NCBI RefSeq assembly: GCF_000340565.2
Contig: NZ_CP007203.1
Location: 1,633,030-1,697,029, forward strand
Reading direction: 5' to 3'
From: Nodularia spumigena CCY9414
GTDB taxonomy: Bacteria > Cyanobacteriota > Cyanobacteriia > Cyanobacteriales > Nostocaceae
Length of the DNA: 64,000 nucleotides
A program made the translations under genes and the position numbers. A model generated the notes under the pieces. It was not told where the DNA came from, did no database searches, and saw only the letters and a list, made by a program, of their open reading frames with translations. Positions 1-8,347 of this stretch are shown piece after piece. The first letter of the stretch is position 1; the number at the start of each line of letters is the position of its first letter.

Positions 1-20
1 CAATCAGCAGATTTTGTAAA

Positions 21-677
21 TTAGGCATCTAAATAATTTTGCAACTGAGTTTGCAATCTGGATCTAGCTCTGGCGATTCTGGATTTGACTGTTCCCAAAG
101 AAACACCAGTAATTTCGGCAATTTCTTCGTATGCCATACCTTCGATTTCTCTGAGTACAATGGTAGTCCGAAATACCTCTGGTAAATCCGCGATCGCCTC
201 TCGCAGTTGCTCGTAAAATTCTCTAGTGGTCAGTTCTTCCTCTGGTCCGGGAGTATCTCCAGCAATTTCCCAATCCATTTCACCGTCTTCGAGTGTGCGG
301 GGAGCATCCAGAGACAAGGGAGTGGCTACCCGCTTGCGTTTACGCAACTCGTCATAAAACAAGTTGGTAGCAATTCGGCTTAACCAGCCCCGAAACTTGA
401 CTGGTTCTTGTAATCGGTTAATATTTCGATACACTCGAATCCACACTTCTTGAGCCAAATCGGCTCTGTCAGGCCAATCTGGAGCCAGGTGGTATAGAAC
501 TCGATCAACTTGACTTTGATAGCGGCGCAATAGCTCTGCAAACGCGGCACGGTCTGGGCGCAGTCCGACTTGACAGCTTAAAATCAGATCGTGATTAGAT
601 AGTTTGTCAACTGGCACCGATGCTTCTGGGTATCTTGCATCAATAGTTGACCAGGATACAGTAATCGATTGGCTCAT
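21..677 (-). CDS. sigG: ECF-type RNA polymerase sigma factor, SigG-like
   Basis: Group 4 (extracytoplasmic function) sigma factor that directs RNA polymerase to a stress or envelope regulon. Region 2 is visible around residues 50-115: the DLAQEVWIRVYRN stretch followed by FRGWLSRIATNLFYDELRKR, the core-binding and -10 recognition part. Region 4 is at the C-terminus, where LPEVFRTTIVLREIEGMAYEE and the helix-turn-helix ITGVSLGTVKSRIARAR recognise the -35 element. Length (~218 aa) fits the family. The frame extends upstream to 701, but MSQSITVSW is the likelier start because it matches my recollection of heterocystous SigG proteins. No anti-sigma gene lies beside it, so its control is not apparent here. 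The symbol rests on family resemblance only. Confidence 0.88.
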   Translation of the reverse strand: MSQSITVSWSTIDARYPEASVPVDKLSNHDLILSCQVGLRPDRAAFAELLRRYQSQVDRVLYHLAPDWPDRADLAQEVWIRVYRNINRLQEPVKFRGWLSRIATNLFYDELRKRKRVATPLSLDAPRTLEDGEMDWEIAGDTPGPEEELTTREFYEQLREAIADLPEVFRTTIVLREIEGMAYEEIAEITGVSLGTVKSRIARARSRLQTQLQNYLDA

Positions 678-1124
678 AGATCGTACTGAATTTTGAATCA
701 TCCCTATCTATTAGACAAGCTAATGGGCGCAATGTTCCTGCCAGCAGTGACGGATTTATGACTGGTACATGGTGGTATATAAAGTTAGGGAAATTAATAG
801 CTACCGCACAAGTCTATTTTGACTCCTACTAATTATATAGCTGTGTTTTTAGCTATTATTAATCCCTGGTGAAAATTTAGTAGATTTACGTACACTTGTG
901 CAATCAACACTATCTGACCAGAAGAGGCAGGGGAGCAGGGAGCAGGGAGCAAGGGAGAAGGATTTTTAATTCACTCAAGCGTGAAGAATCCCCGTCCGCG
1001 ACGCTCGGGGAGTATGTCAAAAAAAACAGAACATATGTTATGCCTGGTTTGTAGCAAGAGGCGATTCAGTCCTGTGGTTCTCAAATACAACTGTTAATGT
1101 AGGCAGATGTAGCGACAAAAAAGG
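678..1124. other. Intergenic region upstream of sigG
   Basis: 447 bp without a convincing gene. It holds a GGGAGCA-type short tandem repeat at about 925-958 and a transposon-end-like hairpin at 981-1020, described separately. An AT-rich stretch around 770-850 may carry the sigG promoter, but no clear -35/-10 pair was assigned. Confidence 0.5.
981..1020 (+). repeat. IS200/IS605-like right-end hairpin remnant
   Basis: A hairpin with arms CCCCG (990-994) and CGGGG (1006-1010) is followed directly by AGTATGTCAA. This resembles the right ends of cyanobacterial IS200/IS605-family transposons as I remember them. No tnpA or tnpB reading frame is next to it, so at most it is a solo end or decayed copy. 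The family assignment is from memory and was not checked. Confidence 0.35.
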
Positions 1125-1277
1125 TTATTTTTGCGGATTGTCCACCATAATTGTGGTTGATGTTTCTGTCTGTTGTGGATCATTAATACCAGCATGAGTG
1201 GAATTGAGTATGCGGACTTGAAAAAAGAAATTCAGGGAAAATGTAATTATGACTGCTAGGAATAATCTTTCAAACAT
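1125..1277 (-). CDS. Possible small single-span membrane protein
   Basis: I do not recognise this 50-residue frame. Beginning at MFERLF it has one hydrophobic segment (about residues 5-20) and then a short polar, Thr-rich tail. The upstream DNA has a purine-rich GAGAGAAAA just before the ATG, which could be a ribosome binding site. The same frame extends upstream to 1397, but that part has poor composition for a gene. It could be a real small membrane protein between sigG and the transpeptidase gene, or a chance frame. Confidence 0.25.
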   Translation of the reverse strand: MFERLFLAVIITFSLNFFFQVRILNSTHAGINDPQQTETSTTIMVDNPQK

Positions 1278-1576
1278 GATTTTTCTCTCACCCACACCAT
1301 TAATGATGAATTTTATGCACTGTGAGTGTTCTGAGTGAATAAAATTTTTCCCTAAGAATTTTGTGCCAAAATATCCTGATAGTATTAGTTTGCCCAAAAG
1401 TATTGGCAGAGTTATAAGAGAACAGATAAGTAATTATAAATTATTGATAATTTTGGATGTACTCATGAACCAATTAGTCAACTGGATATGTCAGGGTTAA
1501 TCAGATGAAGCAAGAAGATTTCAGTTTGTTAGCAAACGTTAGTAAATTATGAACGGATAAACAATAGGCGATAGCA

Positions 1577-2323
1577 ATGGTAAGAAATGAATCTCTAGCG
1601 CGTATATTCATGTTTCTCTGTTTTGGCACAGCTATCTTATCGCTAGCTGTCCACTGGCGCATGACGACAACTCAAGCCCAGTTTGAGCAGTCAGCTTCCG
1701 CCGCCGGAAGTCCGTCGCCGGGTGCTTTGGGGAGTGGAAGTAAAACTGCTGCGGGCGCGTCTACATCTGTGAATAAACCCACTTACCAGCCAGATGTCCA
1801 GAGAAATTCTGTTGGGAATATGTCGGGTGCAGTCAGCCAAAATTCCGCCGGATCTACGGAGTTATTGCCAAAAATGCGAGCGCTGTTTCCCGGACAAAGG
1901 CAGAATTCCCAGGGTTTGTCTTCCCCAACATCATCTCAGACAGAAGTCGTGGTGAATTTAAGCGATCGCCGTACCTATGTTTACAAGGGAGGTGAAGTCA
2001 TAGCCAGTTACCCAATTGCTATCGGTAAGGAAGGTTGGGAAACTCCTACAGGTTCTTTCCGGATCACCGATAAGCAAAAATATCCGATTTGGCAGCACCC
2101 AATCACTGGTAAAGTATTTCCATCAGGTGCTGATAGTCCTTTGGGAGAGCGATGGATTGGTTTTTGGTCAGATGGACGCAATGAAATTGGCTTTCACGGC
2201 ACACCAGATACACACTTGTTAGGAGCTGCTATCTCTCATGGCTGCTTAAGAATGCGTAATGATGATGTCCGGTTATTATATGAGCAGGTAAACGTTGGCA
2301 CACTTATATCAGTGCGTGATTAA
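1577..2323 (+). CDS. L,D-transpeptidase (YkuD domain)
   Basis: Periplasmic enzyme that forms 3-3 crosslinks in peptidoglycan or attaches proteins to it. A membrane anchor or signal sequence covers about residues 9-26. A Ser/Gly/Ala-rich low-complexity linker runs to about 120, and the YkuD catalytic domain fills 122-248. The catalytic signature is clear: His207 in GFHGTPD and His221/Cys223 in SHGCLRM. The 248 aa length is normal for a one-domain membrane-anchored member. It starts at ATG with weak upstream purines. It sits between the SigG gene and a ComFB gene, in a neighbourhood rich in envelope genes (M23 peptidase, DevBCA). Confidence 0.93.
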   Translation: MVRNESLARIFMFLCFGTAILSLAVHWRMTTTQAQFEQSASAAGSPSPGALGSGSKTAAGASTSVNKPTYQPDVQRNSVGNMSGAVSQNSAGSTELLPKMRALFPGQRQNSQGLSSPTSSQTEVVVNLSDRRTYVYKGGEVIASYPIAIGKEGWETPTGSFRITDKQKYPIWQHPITGKVFPSGADSPLGERWIGFWSDGRNEIGFHGTPDTHLLGAAISHGCLRMRNDDVRLLYEQVNVGTLISVRD

Positions 2324-2347
2324 TTAGTCATTGGTCATTGGTCATTA

Positions 2348-2533
2348 GTCACTTAATTTTGGATTTTGGATTTACGATTTTGGATTAACCTCTCCTTATA
2401 AAGAAGAGGCTTAAACATGGAAAACTTTTTGTTTTTCTTCTGCGTGAACCCAGAGGCTTGAGACCAAATATTTTAGATTTCAGATTTTCATTTAATCCAA
2501 AATTTAAAATCTAAAATCTAAAATCGCTTCGGT
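2348..2533 (+). repeat. Dispersed ~190 bp repeat, copy 1
   Basis: This 186 bp stretch is nearly identical to the reverse complement of 8111-8303. The only clear differences are the copy number of a 7-bp TAAAATC unit and one base near it. It contains inward-facing ATTTTGGATT-type arms and a central hairpin (CCTCTCCTT / AAGAAGAGG) near 2390-2410. It carries no gene, and is either a MITE-like element or another mobile intergenic repeat. Confidence 0.85.
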
Positions 2534-2708
2534 CATTGGTCATTGTATTAGTTGTTGAGGGTGCATACCCCGCCCTTTGTCAGAGGAAAAACTCACAGAC
2601 TAAGGACTGTTATTCAAAGCATATCCCTGGCTACACAACGCCAGCTATCGTGGGTGTGCTTAACTAAGGACAAATGACTAATGACTAATGACTAAGGACA
2701 AATGACTA
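2534..2708. other. Intergenic region with heptameric repeats
   Basis: TCATTGG / AATGACT heptamer tracts lie at both edges (2533-2545, 2667-2706). The ~110 bp of mixed sequence between them (about 2555-2665) has several short complementary segments that could fold as an RNA. I cannot match it to a known RNA family and make no RNA call. Confidence 0.4.
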
Positions 2709-3251
2709 TTAAAACTGAGATTTTTGCTCAAAGTTGGGTGCGTAGACACTGAGTAAATTACTGACTTGGCGCATAACTTCATTACCAGTGCTTTTGACCG
2801 AGACTGGTGTTTTATTGTCGTTTGGTTGGTCGAGGTTACGTCCTATAGACTCACTAATTTGCAGGGAAATTAAATCTTGGAGTTCTGCCTTCGCCCGTAG
2901 ACGTTGGTAGCTAGCACCTTCTTCTGTAGTCGCATACAAGGGTGGTAAGCGGTTGAGGGCGTAAGCGGCTATATCCCCCACATCCAAGGATTTTTCGCTG
3001 GTGGCTTCAATTTCTGCGGCTCTGGCGATCGCCTCACTCAGTACCAATTCTTCCATGACGTTAATGAATTGTTTGCGAGGTACCGCCACTACCTCACCGG
3101 TCAATAATGCCCCCATCAGTCTATCCAGCGCCATGTACTCTTCAATTGAGAGTTCCGATGCGTTATCACAGATTCTTCCAACTTCGGCTTCCATGACTGG
3201 TGTCAAATAACCATCCTGGAGAGCTTGTTCTACAATTTTTTCAATACTCAT
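2709..3251 (-). CDS. ComFB-domain protein (CdgR-type candidate)
   Basis: A ~180 aa protein with a ComFB-like domain. The recognisable core is NVMEELVLSEAIARAAEI, then DVGDIAAYALNRLPPLYATT, then the helix starting YQRLRAKAELQDLI. ComFB-domain proteins of cyanobacteria include c-di-GMP receptors (CdgR) linked to cell-size control; that this copy binds a cyclic dinucleotide is inference. The frame extends upstream to 3299, but MSIEKIVEQALQ is preferred because the family begins this way, and the extra N-terminal residues look like untranslated sequence. The C-terminal ~35 residues are polar and probably disordered. Confidence 0.85.
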   Translation of the reverse strand: MSIEKIVEQALQDGYLTPVMEAEVGRICDNASELSIEEYMALDRLMGALLTGEVVAVPRKQFINVMEELVLSEAIARAAEIEATSEKSLDVGDIAAYALNRLPPLYATTEEGASYQRLRAKAELQDLISLQISESIGRNLDQPNDNKTPVSVKSTGNEVMRQVSNLLSVYAPNFEQKSQF

Positions 3252-3374
3252 AACGCTCATTATTTTTACGCTAACCAAGCAGGGTAGGGACGGTATCAAT
3301 CCAATTCATTTTCCCTAATTATCGGCAAAAAGTATATATTTTATGGAAAAACGGCGGCATCAATTTGCTTGTGA

Positions 3375-4319
3375 CTAATCGACTCCATCAAATCTCCAGG
3401 GTACTGGGTCAATAGATTGCCCATTGACATATAAACCCCAGTGCAAATGCGGTCCTGTAGAAGCGCCTGTGGAACCCACTGTGCCAACTAATTGACCAGC
3501 TTTCACGAAATCGCCTTCTTTGACCTTAATGCCATTAAGATGTAATAAAATGCTGGTTACTCCTTGTCCGTGGTCAATGCCAATTGTGTTACCGTGAACC
3601 CGAAACCCTTCGGATACTGTACCTACCAAAGCAACTGTTCCATCTGCTGGGGCAACTACGGGTGAACCCATAGCACCAGCGTAGTCAACGCCACGATGGT
3701 AGTAATTCTCAGCAAATTTTCCATTATAGTAGCGACGGACACCATAGATTGTCGTAATCCGCCCTGCATTTGGCTGGCGGAGTGGACCATTCCAATGCTT
3801 TTGCGGTGTTTGGATTTTTTTGAAAGCTGCGACACGCTGGAGTTCATGTTCTGTGGCTCTCACCCCAGCGCTCCCCGGCGGTAAATTAATCCGTTGTGTG
3901 GGAAAGGTACGATTACGCAAATTCACTGCCAAGTTTTGCACCTGACCATCTCTTGAAACCTTCAGTGTGATGGTTCCCGGTTTATCCAGTGGAGTGGTGG
4001 GAATAAAAGCCCGATATTTATTGGGGGCGATCACAAATGCTGGATAAGAATTTTCACCTACAGCCACGGTGGGATTACTACCATTGGTTGGATTATCTAC
4101 GTTAATCACCACAGATAAGGTATCACCCAACTGAGGATTACTGGGAGTCACCTGTGCTTGCAAAGCATTTACAGGTAAAGCCAAGATGACAACCAAGACA
4201 GATGCAAATATGCCGATGAATAAGTTTTTTATATGGCTCTTGGGTTTCGGGCTTTTGAAACTAAAATAAGACAATTTCTTGTCAGATTCTCTAGTTTGAT
4301 TTTGATGATCAATAGTCAT
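3375..4319 (-). CDS. M23 family metallopeptidase (LytM-like)
   Basis: Secreted peptidoglycan endopeptidase or envelope-remodelling factor. A transmembrane or signal segment lies near residues 33-52 of this call. A beta-rich N-terminal domain follows (about 55-140), and the LytM/M23 domain occupies the last ~130 residues. Zinc-site motifs are visible: HRGVDYAGAMG (H...D) and HLHWGLYVNG (HxH). The frame is open to 4430, but MTIDHQNQ puts the hydrophobic segment closer to the N-terminus and is the likelier start. It lies ~120 bp downstream of devA on the same strand, so it could be co-transcribed with the dev operon. The catalytic residues suggest an active enzyme. Confidence 0.9.
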   Translation of the reverse strand: MTIDHQNQTRESDKKLSYFSFKSPKPKSHIKNLFIGIFASVLVVILALPVNALQAQVTPSNPQLGDTLSVVINVDNPTNGSNPTVAVGENSYPAFVIAPNKYRAFIPTTPLDKPGTITLKVSRDGQVQNLAVNLRNRTFPTQRINLPPGSAGVRATEHELQRVAAFKKIQTPQKHWNGPLRQPNAGRITTIYGVRRYYNGKFAENYYHRGVDYAGAMGSPVVAPADGTVALVGTVSEGFRVHGNTIGIDHGQGVTSILLHLNGIKVKEGDFVKAGQLVGTVGSTGASTGPHLHWGLYVNGQSIDPVPWRFDGVD

Positions 4320-4438
4320 AGAGCTATAACACAATCTCTTACTTCTGCTAAATGTCATATCATATATACCAAACAAAATAAAATTCCCAGGCACGGAAAA
4401 CGCACCTCGGAACCTCGGTAGATGTACCATGATTTTTT

Positions 4439-5152
4439 CTAGCAGGATGTTTGGGAAATTTTAAATTTCATGGGAGAGCCATTGACTAGCTTGCCATCTT
4501 CCATGTGAACAATCCGATCAGCAATGTCTAGAATGCGATTGTCATGAGTCACCATGAGAATTGTACAACCTTGTTCTTTGGCGAGTTTTTGCATCAGGTT
4601 GACCACATCTCGACCTGACTGACTGTCAAGAGCCGCAGTGGGTTCATCTGCTAAAACCAGTGGCGGATGGCTCACCAAAGCGCGGGCGATCGCAACTCGT
4701 TGTTTTTGTCCTCCCGACAATTTATCAGGATAATAATCAAGGTGATTTCCTAAGCCTACCTGTTCTAGCATCAGGGCCGAACGAGTTTGCATCTCTCGTG
4801 GGCCAATATGCTTGTGCAGTTCCAAACCCATTCTCACATTCTGGAGTGCTGTCAAACTACCATGCAGATTGTGTGCTTGGAAAATATAACCGTTATGCTG
4901 TCGCGCCTGCACTAATTGTTCTGCACTAGCACCGGAAAGTTCCCTGTTCAAAACCTGCAAACTCCCAAACTGGGGAGAACGCAACGCCCCAACTAAGGTC
5001 AGTAGAGTAGTCTTACCAGAACCAGAAGGCCCAGTCAAAATAATAATTTCACCAGATTTAATCTCCAGATTGATATTAAATAAAACTTGCCTACGAAGTG
5101 AACCTTGTCCAAAATAGTGATCGAGATTCTGGATGCAAATAACTGGAACCAT
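4439..5152 (-). CDS. devA: DevA-family ABC transporter ATP-binding protein
   Basis: ATPase of a MacB/DevBCA-type tripartite exporter. Walker A is GPSGSGKTT, the signature motif is [15 protein letters not shown], and Walker B is [12 protein letters not shown] followed by VTHD. The DevA family energises export of envelope compounds such as heterocyst glycolipids or other lipids. Here it is the third gene after devB and devC, all on the minus strand. The frame begins at 5179, but that ATG lies inside a TCATTGG heptamer repeat. The internal ATG at [11 protein letters not shown] is preferred. Several paralogous dev sets exist in such genomes, so the substrate cannot be assigned. Confidence 0.88.
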   Translation of the reverse strand: MVPVICIQNLDHYFGQGSLRRQVLFNINLEIKSGEIIILTGPSGSGKTTLLTLVGALRSPQFGSLQVLNRELSGASAEQLVQARQHNGYIFQAHNLHGSLTALQNVRMGLELHKHIGPREMQTRSALMLEQVGLGNHLDYYPDKLSGGQKQRVAIARALVSHPPLVLADEPTAALDSQSGRDVVNLMQKLAKEQGCTILMVTHDNRILDIADRIVHMEDGKLVNGSPMKFKISQTSC

Positions 5153-5176
5153 AAGTAGGTGGGTGTAAATAAAGGT

Positions 5177-5284
5177 CATTGGTCATTGGTCATTAGTCAT
5201 TAGGAAGTTACCGTCTTCTCCCCACACCTCCCACACCTCCCACATCTCCCACACTCCCCACACTCCCCACTCCCCACACTCCAT
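5177..5284. repeat. Short tandem repeats between devC and devA
   Basis: TCATTGG/TCATTAG heptamers (5177-5203) are followed by a degenerate CCCACACCT / CCCACACTC tract (about 5219-5283). These are typical short tandemly repeated repetitive sequences of filamentous cyanobacteria. They separate devC and devA within the operon. Confidence 0.8.
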
Positions 5285-5288
5285 TTCA

Positions 5289-6464
5289 CTAAAACATATC
5301 AGCCGGGTCAGCAGATCGTAGTTTCCGGGTGGCGATCGCCCCAGAAATTGAACACATAATTATGGTTAAAATTAGTACGTGCAATCCGCGAATTGCTGTC
5401 ATATACATCGGCAAATTTGTCGCCGTGCGAGTCATTTGGTAAAGTCCCAAGGATACTGCTACTCCGGGAATAAATCCCAATGCTGCTAAAATTAAAGCCT
5501 GTTCAAAGACGACACTGAGCAGGTAATAATTGCGATATCCCAAAGCTTTAAAGGTCGCGTATTCCCTGACATGGGCATTGACATCAGTGGAAAGAACTTG
5601 ATAAACCAGAATTACTCCCACTGCAAACCCCATTGAGACACCCAGGCTAAAAATAAACCCAATGGGGGAGTTTGTTCGCCAAAAGTTATTTTCAAATTCA
5701 ATAAATTCGGCGTGAGTCATGACGCTGACATCATCTCTGAGGTATGCTTGCAAAGCGATCGCTACCTGTTTGGGGTCATAACCTGGTTTTACCTTGATTA
5801 AACCTAAGCTGATACTGCTGGCTGGTCGTCTCGAAAATAAGCGTAAAAAGTTTTGATCACTGGTCATCAAGCTACCATCAGAACCAAAAGAAGCCCCCAC
5901 AGTGAATAAACCACTAATGGTAATTGTCCGCCCTTCAATTTCGGTGGTGAGTTTTTGACCTGCGTCAATTTGAGCGATCGCCTTTTGGTAATCTCCCCTA
6001 GCACTGCGGTCAAACAAAACAGTATCCGGTAGCTTAATTGACTGTAATTGTCGATTCACATCCGGTAAATCAAAAACTGGCTGATCTGGATTAAAACCGA
6101 TGACTTGTACCGATGTCTGGCGGCGTGTTTGGGGATTTTTCCAAATGATGTTGTTGACATACATTGCTTCTGCTGAGTAGACTCCAGGGATATCCATAGC
6201 CTGATAAAGCCGCCGTCGCGAAAATGGGGGCATATTTTGCAGGCTTCGGGCTTGGGGACTCGTCAAAACAATATCTGCTTGCAAACTGCGATGTAGTCTC
6301 GTGTTACTGTCGTATAGCGCCGTCTGAAAGCCCATCTGCATGAACATCAACACATCCGCAAAGGCAATCCCTGACAATGCTACCAGTAAACGGCTCTTTT
6401 CATGACTCAATTGCAGCCATCCTAGAGGTGTGCGCCGCCGCATTTGTCTGATTAGTCCCATCAT
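5289..6464 (-). CDS. devC: DevC-family ABC transporter permease
   Basis: FtsX/MacB-like permease of the DevBCA exporter, 391 aa as expected. One transmembrane helix lies near residues 25-45. A large periplasmic domain follows (about 50-260), and three C-terminal helices (about 270-300, 320-350, 360-380) contain the FtsX-type stretch VREYATFKALGYRNYYLL. It is placed between devB (51 bp upstream) and devA. With DevB and DevA it should form an inner-membrane complex that exports an amphipathic or lipid substrate through a TolC-like outer-membrane channel. No such channel gene is in the window. Confidence 0.9.
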   Translation of the reverse strand: MMGLIRQMRRRTPLGWLQLSHEKSRLLVALSGIAFADVLMFMQMGFQTALYDSNTRLHRSLQADIVLTSPQARSLQNMPPFSRRRLYQAMDIPGVYSAEAMYVNNIIWKNPQTRRQTSVQVIGFNPDQPVFDLPDVNRQLQSIKLPDTVLFDRSARGDYQKAIAQIDAGQKLTTEIEGRTITISGLFTVGASFGSDGSLMTSDQNFLRLFSRRPASSISLGLIKVKPGYDPKQVAIALQAYLRDDVSVMTHAEFIEFENNFWRTNSPIGFIFSLGVSMGFAVGVILVYQVLSTDVNAHVREYATFKALGYRNYYLLSVVFEQALILAALGFIPGVAVSLGLYQMTRTATNLPMYMTAIRGLHVLILTIIMCSISGAIATRKLRSADPADMF

Positions 6465-6514
6465 ATGAAGTGCAACATCCTGAATAGAGACGCGAGAAAA
6501 TAATGTGTTCCGAA

Positions 6515-7747
6515 TTACGAATTGGACAATTGAATTACTGCTTTGACTTGCATATTGGTTAAGTTGGCAGCTTTCTGAGTAGAAATCTCATCTAGCCGGA
6601 TATAAACTTCTACCACTCTGTTATCAATATTGCTAGCTGGATCAGTGTTAATCACATTTTGCCGACGCACTTGTAAGCCTTTACGGTCAACTGTTCCCTG
6701 CAATTCAATCGCGAGAAAATCACCAAATATTTGCACTTTCTGCCCTGGATGAACTTTGCCAATATCACTTTCGTACACCTCTGCAATTACGTACATCTGA
6801 CTGGTTTGCCCAATCTCAGCAATACCTTCATTTGAGATTAATTCGCCTGGGCGGGTGTGAATCTCGAATATTTGTCCATCTTGAGGCGATCGCACATAAG
6901 CTTGTTCTAGATTTGCTTGTGTCCGCTTCATGGCTGCTATAGCACGATTTACTTCGGCTATGGCCGCTGCAATATCCACTTGCGGCACTTCCGAAATCTG
7001 ATCTAGTGTCGCTATAGCTTCTTTAATTTGTTGCTGGCTGGTTGACTCGGTGCGCTTTAACTGTGTTTGTGCCTCTTGCAGATTTTTTTGGGCTGTTTCC
7101 AGTGTTAAACGCTTGCTGTCTCTTTGAGAGGCAGATATGGCTCCTTCTTCATACAGGGCTTGATAGCGTTGCTCTTCGGCTGCGGCGTGACGCACTTCGG
7201 CTTGCAATCGAGCTAATGTGGTTTTTTGGGCAGCAATATCACCTTGGCGTTCTGCCTCCAAGCGAGCAATTGTGGCGGATTGTGCTAAAATTTCTCCCCG
7301 TTTAGCACCTGCTTGAATGCGGTTTAAGTTTGCCTGTTCTACTTTCACTTGTTCTTCAGCCTCTTTCAAGGCCGCTAACAAGCGATCGCGGCTGTCTAAA
7401 ATCGCTATCACCTGCCCTGCTTTAATCCTATCCCCCTCCCGCACTAAAAGTTCCTCTACCCGACTGCCTTCGGTTGATGTGGTAGCAGAGAGTTTAATCA
7501 CTTTTCCTTGTGGTTCAATACGTCCAAGGGCTGTTACTGTTTTTAGCTCAGGTAGTAGTGCTGCTGGTGCTGGAGCCTTCTGATTTAATGTATCCTGAAA
7601 TTTTAATACCGTATAAACACTACTACCAATTACAGTTAAAGATACAATGATAGCGATAAAAAAGGGCGGACGTAAAATTGATTGGGGAGATATTGATCGA
7701 TCTAGCTTTGAGTTCTGCACGATAGCATACCTTTGAAGCAATTGCAA
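6515..7747 (-). CDS. devB: DevB-family membrane fusion protein
   Basis: HlyD-type periplasmic adaptor of a DevBCA exporter, 410 aa. An N-terminal transmembrane segment lies near residues 28-50. A lipoyl/barrel half follows (RVEELLVREGDRIKAGQVIAIL), then a long alpha-helical coiled coil rich in Ala, Glu, Gln and Arg (about 125-265). The second lipoyl half (AYVRSPQDGQIFEIHTRPGE) and a beta-barrel close the protein. It is the first gene of devB-devC-devA. A strong promoter with palindromic operators lies ~290 bp upstream and points towards it, so a long 5' leader is expected. It is likely repressed by the divergent TetR protein. Confidence 0.9.
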   Translation of the reverse strand: MQLLQRYAIVQNSKLDRSISPQSILRPPFFIAIIVSLTVIGSSVYTVLKFQDTLNQKAPAPAALLPELKTVTALGRIEPQGKVIKLSATTSTEGSRVEELLVREGDRIKAGQVIAILDSRDRLLAALKEAEEQVKVEQANLNRIQAGAKRGEILAQSATIARLEAERQGDIAAQKTTLARLQAEVRHAAAEEQRYQALYEEGAISASQRDSKRLTLETAQKNLQEAQTQLKRTESTSQQQIKEAIATLDQISEVPQVDIAAAIAEVNRAIAAMKRTQANLEQAYVRSPQDGQIFEIHTRPGELISNEGIAEIGQTSQMYVIAEVYESDIGKVHPGQKVQIFGDFLAIELQGTVDRKGLQVRRQNVINTDPASNIDNRVVEVYIRLDEISTQKAANLTNMQVKAVIQLSNS

Positions 7748-8017
7748 ATAAGCTGATTCAAATGAGCAAAAATTAAATTTTGGTAAATGTCCCGCCTAAC
7801 TCTCTTTTATCACTCACCAGAGAAAAAAATCTCATGCTTTCCCTGAATTTTGGACATAATCATCGGTTTTTCAAAAGACATATGCAAGAGGAAAGGGAAC
7901 ACCGGAGCACCGGAGCGGGGGTGAGTTGGAAATGACTTTTCCTCTTCTTTCCAGCACCCAGCACCCAGCCGCTCTGCCTCTTACCAGTCACGAGCAGAAT
8001 GATCTGGGGTAGACAAA

Positions 8018-8071
8018 ACTAAACCGTTTAGTTCTATAATAGAATTATACTAAACCGACTAGTTTAGTCAA
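8018..8071. promoter_or_regulatory. Divergent overlapping promoters with two TetR-type operators
   Basis: Two related palindromes are visible: ACTAAACCGTTTAGT (8018-8032) and ACTAAACCGACTAGTTTAGT (8049-8068), both with ACTAAAC/GTTTAGT half-sites. On the minus strand TTGACT (8066-8071) and TATAAT (8044-8049) are spaced 16 bp and point to devB. The second palindrome covers that spacer and the first lies at the predicted start. On the plus strand TAGACA (8010-8015) and TATAAT (8035-8040) are 19 bp apart and point to tetR, with the first palindrome in the spacer. This suggests joint repression and autoregulation by the TetR protein at 8348. The motifs are seen directly; the regulator assignment is inferred. 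Confidence 0.75.
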
Positions 8072-8110
8072 GCGATATCGCCAAGAAATGGGGATGAAGG
8101 GAAAATCATC

Positions 8111-8303
8111 ACCGAAGCGATTTTAGATTTTAGATTTTAGATTTTAGATTTTGGATTAAATGAAAATCTGAAATCTAAAATATTTGGTCTCAAGCCTCTG
8201 GGTTCACGCAGAAGAAAAACAAAAAGTTTTCCATGTTTAAGCCTCTTCTTTATAAGGAGAGGTTAATCCAAAATCGTAAATCCAAAATCCAAAATTAAGT
8301 GAC
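8111..8303 (-). repeat. Dispersed ~190 bp repeat, copy 2 (inverted)
   Basis: Reverse-complement copy of 2348-2533, almost identical over its length. It has one extra 7-bp TAAAATC unit in the tract at 8119-8155. It occupies most of the predicted 5' leader of tetR, so it could affect that mRNA. Confidence 0.85.
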
Positions 8304-8347
8304 CGATGCCCTAGCCTCAAGAGGTATACAATAAGGACTATTTGAAC

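Noticed and set aside
2555..2665. Possible small RNA between the transpeptidase and comFB genes
   Set aside because: Short complementary segments exist, but I could match no known RNA family and saw no clear promoter or terminator.
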